DNA from: Paralvinella palmiformis
Taxonomy: Eukaryota; Annelida; Polychaeta; Terebellida; Alvinellidae
Length of the DNA stretch: 64,000 bases
Assembly: GCA_025642065.1 (NCBI GenBank)
Contig: JAODUP010000220.1
Span: forward strand, 62,001 to 126,000
Reading direction: 5' to 3'
A program made the position numbers and the translations under genes. This document shows positions 1-13,932 of this stretch, in pieces; positions within the stretch are counted from its first letter, which is position 1, and the number at the start of each line of letters is the position of its first letter. The notes under the pieces are model-generated. The model saw only the letters and a list, made by a program, of their open reading frames with translations, was not told the DNA's origin and did not search any database.

Positions 1-2398
1 TCATGAACTTCTCAAAGTGTTAAATTCTCAGTAAAGCCAAACAGAATGTTACAATAACATCGGATTTTTCCTATGATGCCTTGTGCACAACTGGCATTTG
101 AAATATTTATCCACTCACTAAGAGATTATGGAATTGGTGAGTATAAAATGATCTGTATATTATGTAGATTAAAACTAATATGTATGGTTAGATCTAAAGT
201 TGAATTGCAATATATGAGAAGTGAGAAAAGTAAATAGTTAATAACTATCATGCTACCAGTGTACAAATTTATATATCTTATATAAGAATATGAAATAATA
301 TTTTTGATTTGGTCAAAACAAGAGCAGAAACAAGTTGGCGAATTCATACTGAGAATCATCCAACTTTGATTAAACCACATTATTGCCAAATTATTAATCT
401 ATTTAGCTGAGATCTGATATTGATAGGGTTTTTTCCTTTATTAGAAAGAGGTGGTCTGAATGTTATATAGAACCATTTAAAATAATTATCATTTTCACGA
501 GTGTACAAACCATAGGCAGGCAAGCAAAGTACCGATTAATTGCTCACTCGTGCTGTGGAACAGGCAGAGACCATTATGACTACTGGGGCTATCTATTAAA
601 TACTAACAAAAAATGGCCAAGGGAGAGAAATTTTGAGATTTGTGAAATATCGAAAGAACTCCTATAACATTCTTGTTAATGCCTTTTCATGTTTGCACTC
701 ACATGGATAGAGAGCATGCAACTTGTGTGTAAAAGATGGCTGCAGAAAATTAACATCCAAATAAATGAACTTTTGTCCTGATGAAGCCAAAATGTCTGCA
801 TGGTTTATTTGATGCCGTCAAGAAAGTGACAATGACATTTGATTGTACAATTTGTATGTTAGTGATTCATTACAAAGATGGCATTTTTGTTATCAAAACG
901 TAGCAATTTAGGAATGTTTAATCATCACATTTAACATTTGTATCTAAACACTTTCAAGGGATATAGAGTGGGGAAGAAAGTTGTAATCCTTGTACACTTA
1001 TGAAAATGATGATAATTATTGATGGCCCTAAATAAACGTGTTGTTGTTTGGGCAATTTCTTCTTGATTGATGACTTTTATGTTGTTACTGTCATACACGT
1101 TCTGATTCTTAACTGTGGTGAATTTGTATTGATAGACTTCTCTTGTCATAAACACATATGCTGAGATCATCAGTTTAAAATTATTCAGTTGCTGATATTT
1201 AATAAGCAAACATTTAATTTTGTTATCATATTATCAGTGTGACCAGTTTTGCAGCAACTAACCTGCCTGTGCTCTGTGTGTAATTTTTTAAACACTGTAC
1301 AGTGATACACTGAATAAGATTGATCTAAACTCCAGTTAGACGGTAGATATTATTTTCTTGTGGGGTTTTGGAACAGAGATAAACTTTTCCTGAATTGAGA
1401 CACTTATTATCTGTCCTGGCAATCTGGACATTCCGATATCACATTAGTTAGAGCATTGCACCACAAACCTCCAGGCTGTTACTGTATATACTTGTGTATG
1501 TGTCTGTCTCATATATAAGATGGGGTCAGTATCATGGGAAACCGCCTAACTTGAATATAAGACGAGGCAGAATTTAAAACTTCAAAAAGATGTTATTCTT
1601 AGAAAAATTGCATTTTCTTTTTGACCTGGCATATTGAAATTATCATGACCATCCAACTAGTGATAGAGATATGTGTATAAAGAACTGATTTCACAGCTGA
1701 AGACATCAGTGATATTCATACATAAAACTAACTATGAAGACAGCTAATCAATCTGAAATGTTTTATTATTGCTGATACTAACAACTTTGTGTTTTTAAAA
1801 CATCGAATTAAACAAATTAAAATACAAAACTGTTGCTGATAATTGCAAATTAAATTGAAGTGTTTAGTAGAAACACGAGTAGATCTAACTGAAACATAAA
1901 AAAATCATAATATACACAAGTATATACAGTAGTTTAAATCTGACTATTACCTCTTGCGAGATGCTACAATAAACAACATTCATTCTATAACTACACAGAT
2001 TATGATTCTTTTTGGCTCTTTATTTCTTAAAGTTGCGTGTTTTAGTAATTCGTTGTAAAATGACATTCATTATCTTTCATTAATTACATAGAAAGTAATA
2101 CTGTTGGATCGCTGGTAATAATGCTGATGTAGGAATAAACCATTTATAAATATTCCGAGGAGACACTGATAATGTAAAACACTTTGGATAGTCTTTTCAG
2201 GATTTGTAATATCCATGATCAATCAGGTGGGTCAGACAGGTCATCGTCATCATTCACAGCATTTAGATCTGATATTTATTATTATTAAAGATACTTAGTA
2301 AAACTACAACATGTCTGAATGTCATCATTTAACATAATCCAAAAGTGTGATTATCTAATGCAGATGTTCAACCATTTGGTACCAAGATTTGAACTGAT
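1..2398. other. Upstream flank of WDR3, no supported gene
   Basis: AT-rich sequence upstream of the WDR3 start codon. No exon with a recognisable product was found on either strand. A minus-strand open frame at 931-1209 is not supported by a family match. The stretch contains one TIR element at 1480-1931. The WDR3 promoter and any 5' untranslated exon should lie here, but no convincing core promoter motif could be picked out by eye. Confidence 0.6.
1480..1931. mobile_element. 452-bp non-autonomous DNA element (MITE) with perfect 20-bp TIRs
   Basis: The left end reads TACTGTATATACTTGTGTAT. The right end is its exact reverse complement, giving a perfect 20-bp terminal inverted repeat that begins and ends with TA. 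The interior has no open frame of note and is AT-rich. The same terminal motif, diverged, bounds larger elements at 42047-42951 and 44765-45910, so this is a family in this genome. A TA target duplication is suggested by the TA at each end. No transposase was seen, and superfamily assignment would need a database comparison. Confidence 0.75.
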
Positions 2399-5300
2399 AT
2401 GGGACTAACTAAGCAATATCTACGATATGCACCGGCTGGACTATTTAATTTGGTGGCCAGCTCAAAGGCTAATATCGCATTTCTTGAGTTAAAGGGAACC
2501 AAAGGAAGATACTGTGCTGTTGGAGCCTGTGAAAATGTCATTGTCTGGGACATCAGAAAAGGTGACAAGGTAATACTGAAATGGTAACATCTCGAGGCAG
2601 AAATTCCTTCATTATCTCTGATTTGGGGCCACTTGAAGTGGCTCTACTCCCACAATTTTTATTGATTTTGGGAGTTGTATTATTGTTACATTCAGGTTAT
2701 TTACCTTGTTATAAAAAATCAGCTTTGGTACATAATTTATTTTCAGCTATTTTCCTTGTATGGTGAAAATCATGAAGTTACTGCTTTGGCAGCTTGTCCA
2801 CGAAAGCATCATCTAGCTGTAGGTTACAGTAATGGCACTGTACGAGTGTTTGACCTCTACAGTGGTGAATGTACGGTAACATTTAATGGCCACAGATCGT
2901 CTGTTACAACAGTAAACTATGACAATGAGGGCATGAGGCTTGTCTCGGGAGCTAAGGTAGATGGTCGAGGATTTTCTTATTATTAGCAGTTCACTTTAGA
3001 TCAGTCAGTCAGTCAGTTGATTTATTTTGAGTAAAATTAATGAAACAAACATATTTTAAATCGGTCATATACAGTATTATATGTTATATGATATTCTTTC
3101 TTATTCTGTGCTAGTGTTGTTTTATTAATTGTTTTCACTTCCAATTTTGATTGAACTAAACTAAAAAGGAAAACATAACATGTTTTTTTTTAAATTGAAG
3201 GACAGGAAATAAAATCTTTAGTCAGTATAATAATATTTAAAGACACACATTTTCCTTGTCATCTGTTGGTGTAAAATGTGTTAGGGATTTGTGTCATGTT
3301 AATTGTCAAGATATTTTGAGTAATTCTCCTGTGTGAGAGAGAATTTAACCAGTTGCAATGTGTGTGTGTGCACATTATTCGTCTTTTAAAAAGATTTGGC
3401 CAATAATGATATACAGTGTTTTTTAGGGTGTAAATGTTAGGAGAGTAGTTTGCATGTTTTCTTCATAACACCAATGAATATCTCTCACAGCTGTGTATCC
3501 ATCGCTCTTTCAAAAGTTCATAATACACCAGCTGGTGTATAGGATGATATAAATGTAACATTTTAAATTTCTATTATAGAAAAATAAACCTTTTTTTATA
3601 TTACCTTGATTATAGACTTCGCTGTGAGGATTTTCCTATAACAGCAACCACCATTTTAGTGTACTATTCTTGTACTAAACACAGACACTTGGAAATGTTG
3701 TTAGTTACATGGTCTTGACTTGAACTAGCAAATAATAAACAAATCTAATATTCATAATGTAATATTTGCTTCTGATGATTTATTAGTCATGTTTTTAGAT
3801 TAATTAAGAATAATTTAATGTAATGTGCAGGATACAGAGATTGTTGTTTGGGATATCGTGAATGAAGCTGGTTTATACAGACTAAGAGGACACAAGGGAA
3901 TGATCACACAGGCGAGATTTATGACAACAAAGAATGTATTGATCACGAGGTAAATATTGTCTCGGACATAATGAAGGCTCTCAGCAATGATGTTGTTTAA
4001 TTTGATTGCAGAGACAAAGTAGTTTCTGGTAAGAAGAGTTACTCCGTTTTCTGGGGATTTTTTTATAACCTAACTGATTCAGTTAAAACATTTCTGTTAC
4101 ATTTTCAGTTCCAAAGACACTTTCATAAAATTTTGGGATCTAGACACACAGCACTGTTTCAGAACATTGGTTGGTCACCGTACAGAAGTAAGTTTAAATT
4201 TCTGATGGTTTTAAAATAAAAAAGATTTTCCCTTATGGATTTTTGGTGTATATGATTTACCAAACTACAATAGAAAGTGATATTTTATAAACTGTTTGTT
4301 AACATTCTTATTATTTATTAGAATATTATGGCTTTGGCTTGATCATCAATTCACAGAGTTTAAAAGGTTCAAAGATTCACTAAGAGGTCTAATATTTCAA
4401 TAGGATGCAGTAATGATTACTCTGTTTGATATAGTTATCAAATGTTATCATTCTAAAATACAAATGTTTGATTGCCTAATTATATATTTCCAGGTGTGGG
4501 ATTTTTTACTGGTTAAGGATGATAATCGTCTGATCACTGGCTCTTCTGATATGGATCTCCGAGTGTGGGAGTTAACCAGTATAGATCAGGTTAATAGACA
4601 TTGATATGTGTGTGATAATAGAGTACAGTCTGACTGATTTCCTGTGATGTGTAACCTAGACTTGATCAAAGTAACATTCAATTTTTCTGTGTGTAAGTTG
4701 TGTGTGTAATCATTGACTGAGTGCAGGTTTCAGGAATACAGACTCTAGGGACACTGCTTTTATGTTCCAAAAAGACAAATTCTGTTTCAAAATAAGCCTA
4801 AATCTGTTTCAAAATAATTCCATAGATTCAGTTTTAAAATAAGGAAATAATCAAAAAAAAATTTAATTGAGTAGTTAGGGAAACCATAATAATGATATTA
4901 ATAATGACAAAAACCAATCAGAGTATTCAGTAATCAGGTTTCTGGTGAATCCTTTAAATGATTAACCACAAAGAGTAACAATTTGAGGTTAGTATATTCA
5001 ACCATAACTAATTCCTGGTGTGTTCTGATAAATGTCCGTGCAGTCAAGAACCAAAGAGTAGACTTTGTGTGATATCTGATTCTTGCATTGTAAGCACAAA
5101 GACAAATCCATGTTGCCCTTAATAGGTCATAAAGAAACTTTGTTATTCAACCTTAATTATATGAGACAGTTGTTGTAGAACATAATATATATTATAAATA
5201 AGTCAGTTAGTATTATATAGCTGCATGATTTGCTCTAGATAGCATTTACTCTACAGTTGTTTTACAGTCTGATAATAGCTCATAATTAAAGGCAATATTT

Positions 5301-5867
5301 ATGTTTACTAACATTGAATCTAGGCATGTTTACAAGGATTCTCTGAATTGATGGATTTGTTCAGGAATAATCTACAATCTTATATTATATTATTAAGAAT
5401 TGGCAGATCCCAGGCCTGGAGGGTATTGACAACTCTACCCCATAAGTTGGGAAGGTGGTGGTTTCTTATGTTTGCTTTTTTTAACTATGAGAAGTATTAT
5501 ATTTTAATTTTACCTAATGGATATACCATGTACTATTTCATGCTAGTATCTGGTCTCTTATAAGTGGCGGGTTATGTGACTGGCTGATCTTTTGAAGGTG
5601 GTGGGTTATGTGAGTGGCTGATCTTTTGTAGGTGCTGGGTTATGTGACTGGCTGATATCTTGTAGGTGGCAGGTTATATGACTGGCTGATCTCTTGTAGG
5701 TGGTGGGTTATGTGACTAGCTGATCTCTTGTAAGGGGCAGATTATGTGACTGGCTGATAGGAGTATGCCTGTAATAATTATCTGTAAAATTTTGTTTTGT
5801 GATGCTATTAGAATATGAAAAATATATAAAAATTTTCACTTTGTTTCTCATGATTGCGGAAAGTAAG

Positions 5868-5941
<74 letters not shown>

Positions 5942-8900
5942 ATGGCCACTCAATATTATAGTGTTCTGAGCACTGTGCTAGACAGCTCCATGTTGTAGGT
6001 TCAAATATGGCTCATACTTGTGTTTGTGAAATGTTTTCTTTATGGAGTTGCCCATCAGCCATATGTCCCAGATGGAACCAGTACTGAGGTTAAATAACTC
6101 AACAATAATAACATAACTGTTTTCACACAGAACACACACACAAAGTAAATGAGTGACTGAAAGAGAAAGAGAGAAATAAAACAAAACTCGTAAGATTCCT
6201 ACTCAATTAACTGATAAACATTGTAATTAACTGTAGGGACTAGTATCAGATGAACCAGATAAAAAGAGGCTGCGTATTGAAGCTAAACAAGAATCGACAA
6301 TATTTGGCACAGCTTCGGGCTCAGAAGATGAAGATGATGAAGAACTGCAAAATGAAGAGGTTCTGTATAGTATTAATATATGTCCTCATAACTGTTGTCT
6401 ATCAGTGAATGTTCTATTACAAACAGAGCCACTGTATAATTATAAACTGTTAATATTTACTCAGATATATATTTGTATTGTTACAGATCATTCTTAACTG
6501 TAAAAGGTTGGGGACAATAAGAAGACAAGGTAAAGACAGAGTGGTCAGTTTATCAATGGATTCTTCTGGAACAGTTTTGGGATGCCATGTAAGCATTAAA
6601 TTATTATATATATATGTGTGTGTGGAGGGGGTTCTGTTAAAGGTTTCTCTTCACTTAAGATGATTTAAATATTTTTTGCTAAGGGTATGTACAATATCAT
6701 TAGCATCTTGAGTGAGTCAGCAACAATAATAGCTAGGAAGTGCCACAGTTGGGAGATTAATTTGTATGTTATGCTGTCACCTTTCCATTCTTATTCTTTG
6801 TTATGTTTTAATACAGGGTCCAGATTCACTGTTAGAAGTGTTTAAAGTTCACACTGATGATGAGTTGGCAAAAATGCTACAGAAAAGGCAAAAGAAGGCA
6901 AGAAAAAGAGCTAGGTAAGATATTGCTACTTTAGACTTTCTATTCACTTACATCTGTTAGGGATTAATTTGATGTTGATGTTGCTAATTTGTTTTAAACA
7001 CTGATGCATCAGCAGAAATCTGTCAAACATGTGAGTGCCTCTTGCTAAATTGGCAATCAATAATTCAGATACTATTTGTTAAATGAGAAATAAGTTGATT
7101 TTATGTCAAAACAGATGATTGTTTAACATCTGACAAACCTTTTAGTGATCTAAAACTTAACTGCTACATGCAAAACAGTCGCTGTTTAATGTTTTGATAG
7201 GATGCATATAATGTCTGTTTTCATTCATGAAGGATGTCGCTTGCATTACCCAACTTAATTTCAGTACATTAGCAATTTATCACCTTGTATAAATTTTATA
7301 ATCAATTTTCATAGCTAAAGAGTCCATCATTTCACTATTATCTGATCTCCTTTACCATTTCTGCTGACTGTCTTTAATATATGAGTGGCTTTTACATCAA
7401 ACATGGCCCATTAAATTTACCAGGAGTACAAAAGTGGGCATAAAACAATAACATTTGCATTTTTTGTTTGATCTTTTCTCAAAACAGAATTGAACGTGTA
7501 GCGAGTTAGTCATGAAGTATATTAAACCTCTTATAAAAGAATTAAAAATCTTTTATTATAAACACTACAGAGAAGCTGGAGATTGTAGGAATGCTGATGT
7601 CAACCTGTCGGTAGAGGATGAAATTTGTCGTATCACTAGCATTAAGATGTCTGGCAAAGTGAAGGCTTTTTGCTATTACATGGAACATATGGACACAGTT
7701 AAGGTATAAATATGAGAAGGATTGATTATAGTAAGATCTGAAACTCAGTTGTCATATTTTGTGTTGATTGATAACAATAGAAAACTTTAATATTTTCATT
7801 GTTTGTTTTGATAAATAGTGCTCCGGCCATGACGAAGGCCACCGTGAAGTGTGATACTCCCTCGTAATTATAGCTACTGACATCTAATATGTTTATCTCG
7901 GTTTTTTTAGGTCCTGGCATTACTGACTAATAATATTGTGGAGACATGCTCTGTGTATGTTAACACGAAGAAATCTATGCCAATAGATGTAGCTAAGTTA
8001 AGTCTTCCTGGACACAGAACTGATGTACGAACTGTTAGTTTTAGCTCAGATAATACTGCCATCCTCTCGGCTAGTGCTGAAGGGGTCAAAATATGGAACA
8101 GGTTAGTGTGTGTATGTGTGTGTGTGCGCGCACATGTGCTTAAACACTGGCATGGTATCGTATTTCAGTAATAAAGTGCTATATACAGGGAAGCTGTACA
8201 CATACATGTATTTGGTATCAAAATAAACCACTTTTCATCGACTTTGGTGATTGTTACAGTAGTTTGGGCTATCTGAATATATTTGCCCTTTTAAGTCCAT
8301 ATTTGCCATTTTCAGCAGTCTTCTGAAATTAAGGTGGACAAAGCAAATTTACCTTGACATTATATGCCACCTCCTGCAGGATTCTTCCATAACTTGTCAT
8401 TTTAACAGATGTTACATTAAGAGCACTTTGTAAATTTCGTATAATAATAATAATAAGATATTTTGAATCAAACAGTGAATATTTTTGTAATGTGTAAGCT
8501 TGTTCCAGCTTCAAAGCCTACCTGTCTTTTATCAGTATGAGCCAGAGTTAATCCACTGACATTGGAATCTCATTGACAAGCAAGCTTTTAGATCGAAATC
8601 AGAGTAGTGTTTTCACTTTTGTTTGTGTAGAAAAATCTCAATATGAAGTGTTTGTTGAGGAAGGCATGGAGATCACTTCTCCATGTACAGGTTGAGCCTG
8701 GAAGTCCCCCAGGATAGTTAAAAAAAAAAACTGGTCATGGATGACATGTGTTGGCATTTATAGTGACTTGTGCACAAATTAATGAAAATGTTCTGTTGAA
8801 AACCAGGATCACGGTTGTCCACCCAGCCATCTATTTTAGTTTCAAGGAATTCATGTTAGTCACAGACTGTCCATTTCGATGCCCAGCTTATCCCTGTTGA

Positions 8901-11126
8901 GAGGTTAACATTTATTGGTTCACCGTAGTATTTAATACATTTGTAGTCATATCTGGCAATAAAGTGACCATAGCTGACTGTAAGTGAAGGGCTGAAGGCA
9001 ACAAGATGTCCTGCTTCACTTCACTTGTAGAAACGTAATCTATTTTTACAAAGCTTATCTTACAAATACACTCCATTTCTTGTTAGGTGTCAGTGAAGTT
9101 GCTGACCTGGAAATACTTGATCTCATTCTAGTTATTATTATATCTGAAGTTTGTTTCGTCTTTGACTTCGCCTCATTACCTTTGGAGGTCGTTCGGCCCA
9201 TTTAGCCTACCGTGTGCATAAAATGGCCGTAAAACATCCATCATCATCATCTCATTCTAGTTATTAAGCCATTTTTGTGAAGGTTATAGAAAAAATAATT
9301 GCATTAGATGATAATAAATATAGTAACACATTATTTTAAGGGGTTTCTTATTGATATTATGATTATATGTAAAGGAAATTTTATAATTATAAATGATTGT
9401 TTATAAAAAAATCACGGAATGGTGGTCATGCACTTACAATATTTTCCCTTTTTATCATATTTAAATGGTTAAAGTAGTATCCAGAAATATTTCTGGAAAA
9501 TAAATATAATCAATCTAGTAATTTAAAAATATCATACCAGTTATTTAAAAATATAATACACGTAACATATTCAGTATTATCAACATAATATGTGTAATAG
9601 TGGTACACATCAACTGAATATAAACTTGAAGAGGATTAAAAAAACATTGTTAGTGGAACTGTGTGTGGGTGTTTTACGATACATATAGAGAGGCAACAGG
9701 CACAGAGCATCAACATATCTAAACATCCTTTGAGACCTACCTCCATAAATATAAATACAACTATACATACATTAATCTAAAAATAAAATGTTCCATACTC
9801 CACATATTGATAGATATATGCGTATACCTATGTATGTGTCTGGTCTACTCATCAGCCTGTGGGACAAATATGTCACGCCCACAGGAAAGTGCCTACATGC
9901 AGGCTACGTACAAAAAGCAGAAGCACGTAAAACATACCATTTGACACCACAGCTCGCAGTAAACAAGACGTGCGTGTGGTTCAATGGCGACTTACTACAT
10001 ACATATGATAACTACTTTGAAACCACAGTTTACATTCAACAGTAATTTTCTGTGGTCCAAAAGAAACTTGTATATAAAACATTTCGACACCTTAGATACT
10101 GACGTCAGCTTTATTCTGGGTTCGAATAACTAAATAAATCCTACCTATATGAACCATTTCGATACACGTCAGACTAGTCTGGCGTCGTAAAAGTTCTTCT
10201 CTAACCTGAATAGGCTCTCAGCATGTTAACAAACATGACAGTTTGTTGACTATGTGAGACAATGTACACCAACTCTGTATGGAATCAGTGAAGTGATTTA
10301 GCTAAAATAAAAATAAAGTAGCAATACTGCAAAATGGATTATTACTGGACTAGAATGAAATATCGTCTCAAACCTGAGTAAATACTATGATTTACTCAAA
10401 CCTAACAGCTAATCCTCATACGTTTCCATTCATCACTAAGTGAACGTTCATTGATGCCTAATTTAGCATCCCTGAGTATATGCAGTTAGGTGTGGTGGGA
10501 TTAAAGCGCCTATCCACTTGATCTATTTGACCCATGGTCGAGAACAGCGGATTTCAGGCAGATCTCCGATACTGCGAATGACACGTCGGGATTATAATAG
10601 CTATACATTTAACAAATTTCCTATATCAGTGTAATCTAATTACTCATAATATGGGAAAATTATCATAGTTTAATAAAAGAATGGTTATATTGAATTGCAT
10701 ATTTAGATCTTAGTGATCATTTGTAAGTTATTAGTAACTGTCTTGATACATTAGTAAGTTATTGGTAACTGTCTTGATACATGAGTAAGTTATTGGTAAC
10801 TGTCTTGATACATTAGTAAGTTATTGGTAACTGTCTTGATACATTAGTAAGTTATTGGTAACTGTCTTGATACATTCTGAGACTTGTAAAATAATAGAGT
10901 AACAACTTCTTTTATAGATCTTCATTACAGTGTATTAGAACCATGAAGTGTGACTATGCTTTGTGTTCACTGTTTGTACCTGGTGATAGGCATGTTATAA
11001 TAGGGACTAAGGTTGGTGTGTGTGTGTGTGTGTGTGTTAATAACAATAATATAAGATTTGTTAACTCCAACCATTATGTGTGTATGTAAGTGTAGGTGAA
11101 CATGCCAGCATGCACGTGTGCAAAGA

Positions 11127-11157
<31 letters not shown>

Positions 11158-13900
11158 AGACGTAATAAGCATTTAAAATATCTAAATATAATTTAATACA
11201 GTCAGGTAAACTACAGCTGTTTGACATTGCTGCTGGTGTACTATTGGAGACAGTAGAAGCTCACGAAGATGCTGTATGGTCCATATGTCTTGCCCCAGAT
11301 AAGGTTAGTCCTCAACTAACCAGTCATATAAAACATAATATAATTAGGTAAGTTATTGTCTCCAGTTGGAATTAGCCATTGTTTCCATAAACCTTGCAGA
11401 AGTTTGATGAATTTTAGTTATTACTTTACTGATATCCTCTACATGACTCGACGTTTTCTAAAGGCTCTTGATAATAAAATAGACTTTATCTATTTTGGCT
11501 TCTTAATGTTATGATAATATTAATAATCATAATAATGGAACACATTTAATAAATATGGAGAGTATTTTGTTTAACCAACGCAATATTATTATTGTTGTGC
11601 ATTGAAATAGATTATTGTTAGCTGTTTATTGTATCTTCATGAGAAGATAACGGATCGTTTTAATAAACATTAAAGTCATAATTTGATGTCGGAGTTTGTT
11701 ATTTAAGGATCTTGTACAAGCATTTATGGGGACCCTCAGTGGCACAGTTGGCATTCAGGGTTGGCGGTTTTAACTCGCCCATTGGGTTTAACCAGGGTTG
11801 GGCAAAACCCAGAGTTTGGGCTAAACTGGATTAAACCCGGGTTAAACTAGTAAAACCTAGGTTTAACCCACCTGGCTGAGCTAAACCAGTTTAACCCGGG
11901 GTTAAATTCCAATCCTCTGTTGGTATTAAAATGCACTGCAGTCATCCAGGTTAGGGGATTGAAGTAGAGTCTTACCTGTGTCTGGAATGTTCCATATGAT
12001 TATCTCCTTTTGCTATGGGAGTAGACATTAGGTCATATGTCATAGTTGAAACTGAAAGCAGTATCCATTCACTTGCGTGTCAAATGCTCTACCACTCATA
12101 CTGTCAAAACATAATTTCATTCTGTGATCTGATCTGTAATTAGATTTGGCTTCTATAAATGGACTGAATTTAAATTTTGATTAAATGTCAGTTGAGTATA
12201 CATTGTTACCCCATAACTGTACACTCATTTTATTCCTCATTAATTGGTTAATTATTCCAATTGTTCAAATAAGTTAAAAATGTCATTAATGTCGAATTGT
12301 ATCCACAATAATTTCACTACACATGCTTTTCTTTAACTCTACTAACCATAAAGCCCAATTTCATTATGCAGGCCTGTCCTTTCAGTACATACAAACTGGG
12401 GACGCTACTCGGGGCCACTCATTTCTAAGGGCGCCACAGGCTCCAGCACCACACCCATTCACTTAGTTCATTTAATTTTTAATATGATGAGGTAGTGTAT
12501 CAGGGGCCTTGTAGTGGCTGATTTGCACCACAACAGATACATGTACTATTCTTGGGATGAGTTTGTTTTATGGTGTGTTATCATATATCAGACATATCTG
12601 TATTTGTATCTGCCAGACATATATACATCCTGTACTAACTCACATCTGTTCAGATATGCTTAATGCCTTCTCTTATTTTGTCATCTCTTCTGTAGAAAAG
12701 TCTTGTATCTGGCAGCGCTGATCATGATGTCAAGTTCTGGGAGTTTGAATTGGTTACTGATGAGGAATATTCAACATCCAGGTAAATGATGTTGCCATAT
12801 ATCATAATCAGTGTATGTTTTTTTTTTGGGGGGAGGTGTGTGTTAGGATACATACATAAAATAATACTGGTTCAGAACATCAACACCTAAACATCCTTTA
12901 AAGCCTATACCTCCATAAATCTATACATAAATAAGTCTATATACATGGACTTAAATATATAAGCATCTAAGCGTGCTCACATCTGTATATAAAAATAATA
13001 ATAATTACAAACTTCTATAGTGTCAATATCCTCAAACAGAATTGAGCTCAGTGGCACACCTAGTACAGGGGTTGAGCAATCTCATAGTTGAGGTACATTG
13101 CAAAATTAATCAACAAGTGATTGGATACAGTGGAAACTTAGGGGGGATAAGCAAGTTGTAGACATGTGTATGTGTGTGCATGCCTGTGTGTGTGCATGCA
13201 CATGCTTATGTGTGTCGCTGAAGTTTTTGTTTGATATTAGCACTACTGTTCTAAGGCAACTATATTTTGCTTAAAGTCTTTTCTCTTCCTGATGTAGTTC
13301 TGTGTAATCCAGCACTGGTGTTTACTCCCACAGAGATATATTGTTTACAGTTGTTGTCAATCATAGCCACTTGATCCACAATAATATGTCCCTAGTCCAG
13401 CCAGAGTTTATTTATAGCAAAATCAACCAATAATCATACGAAAGACCACTAGCTAGTAGGTGGCTTAGAACCAAGAACCTGCCTCGACTTTTGTAATGTG
13501 TTGTTTTTAATTGTTTTGTGCTTATTTCATTGTTATCTCATGTAATATGTTAGCTGCACATTAATCGATTTATTTTTGTTTTAATTTCAGTAAACGATTA
13601 TCAATAGTTCACACAAGAACATTAAAGATGGCTGAAACTGTTCTCTGTGTTAAGTACAGGTACAGTATTAAATGTCAGGAATCTGTACATTATAAATTTA
13701 CAATAAGAGAGTACTTTAAAATATATGTGTTTTAAAGAACAACCAATGTTATGATAAGGCTGATCTCTGAATGAATGAATGAATGAATGACTTAATTTTC
13801 ATGAACAGAAGTAAATAATAAATACGATAAGTATACAGGTCACAGATGTAGAAAAGAGTCTACAAGAGACTGTCTGGCTCCACTAGACGTAAAATTAAAT

Positions 13901-13932
<32 letters not shown>

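Larger units (their letters stand above)
8102..10917. other. WDR3 intron 10, repeat-bearing, no embedded gene
   Basis: A 2.8-kb intron. It holds a GT/GC tract near 8105-8140, a 5'-truncated SINE at 9138-9248, a dispersed repeat near 9655-9790 that recurs at 12835-12990, and a 31-bp tandem array at 10723-10877. An open frame at 9788-10045 has no recognisable homology and lies inside repeat-like sequence, so it is not called as a gene. Confidence 0.7.

Noticed and set aside
931..1209. Minus-strand open frame of 92 residues upstream of WDR3
   Set aside because: The composition looks mildly protein-like, and a weak acceptor (GATCTCAG on the minus strand) precedes part of it. No family was recognised and no partner exon found. 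It would need transcript support.
9788..10045. 85-residue open frame in WDR3 intron 10
   Set aside because: No recognisable homology. It lies next to a dispersed repeat and is best regarded as chance.
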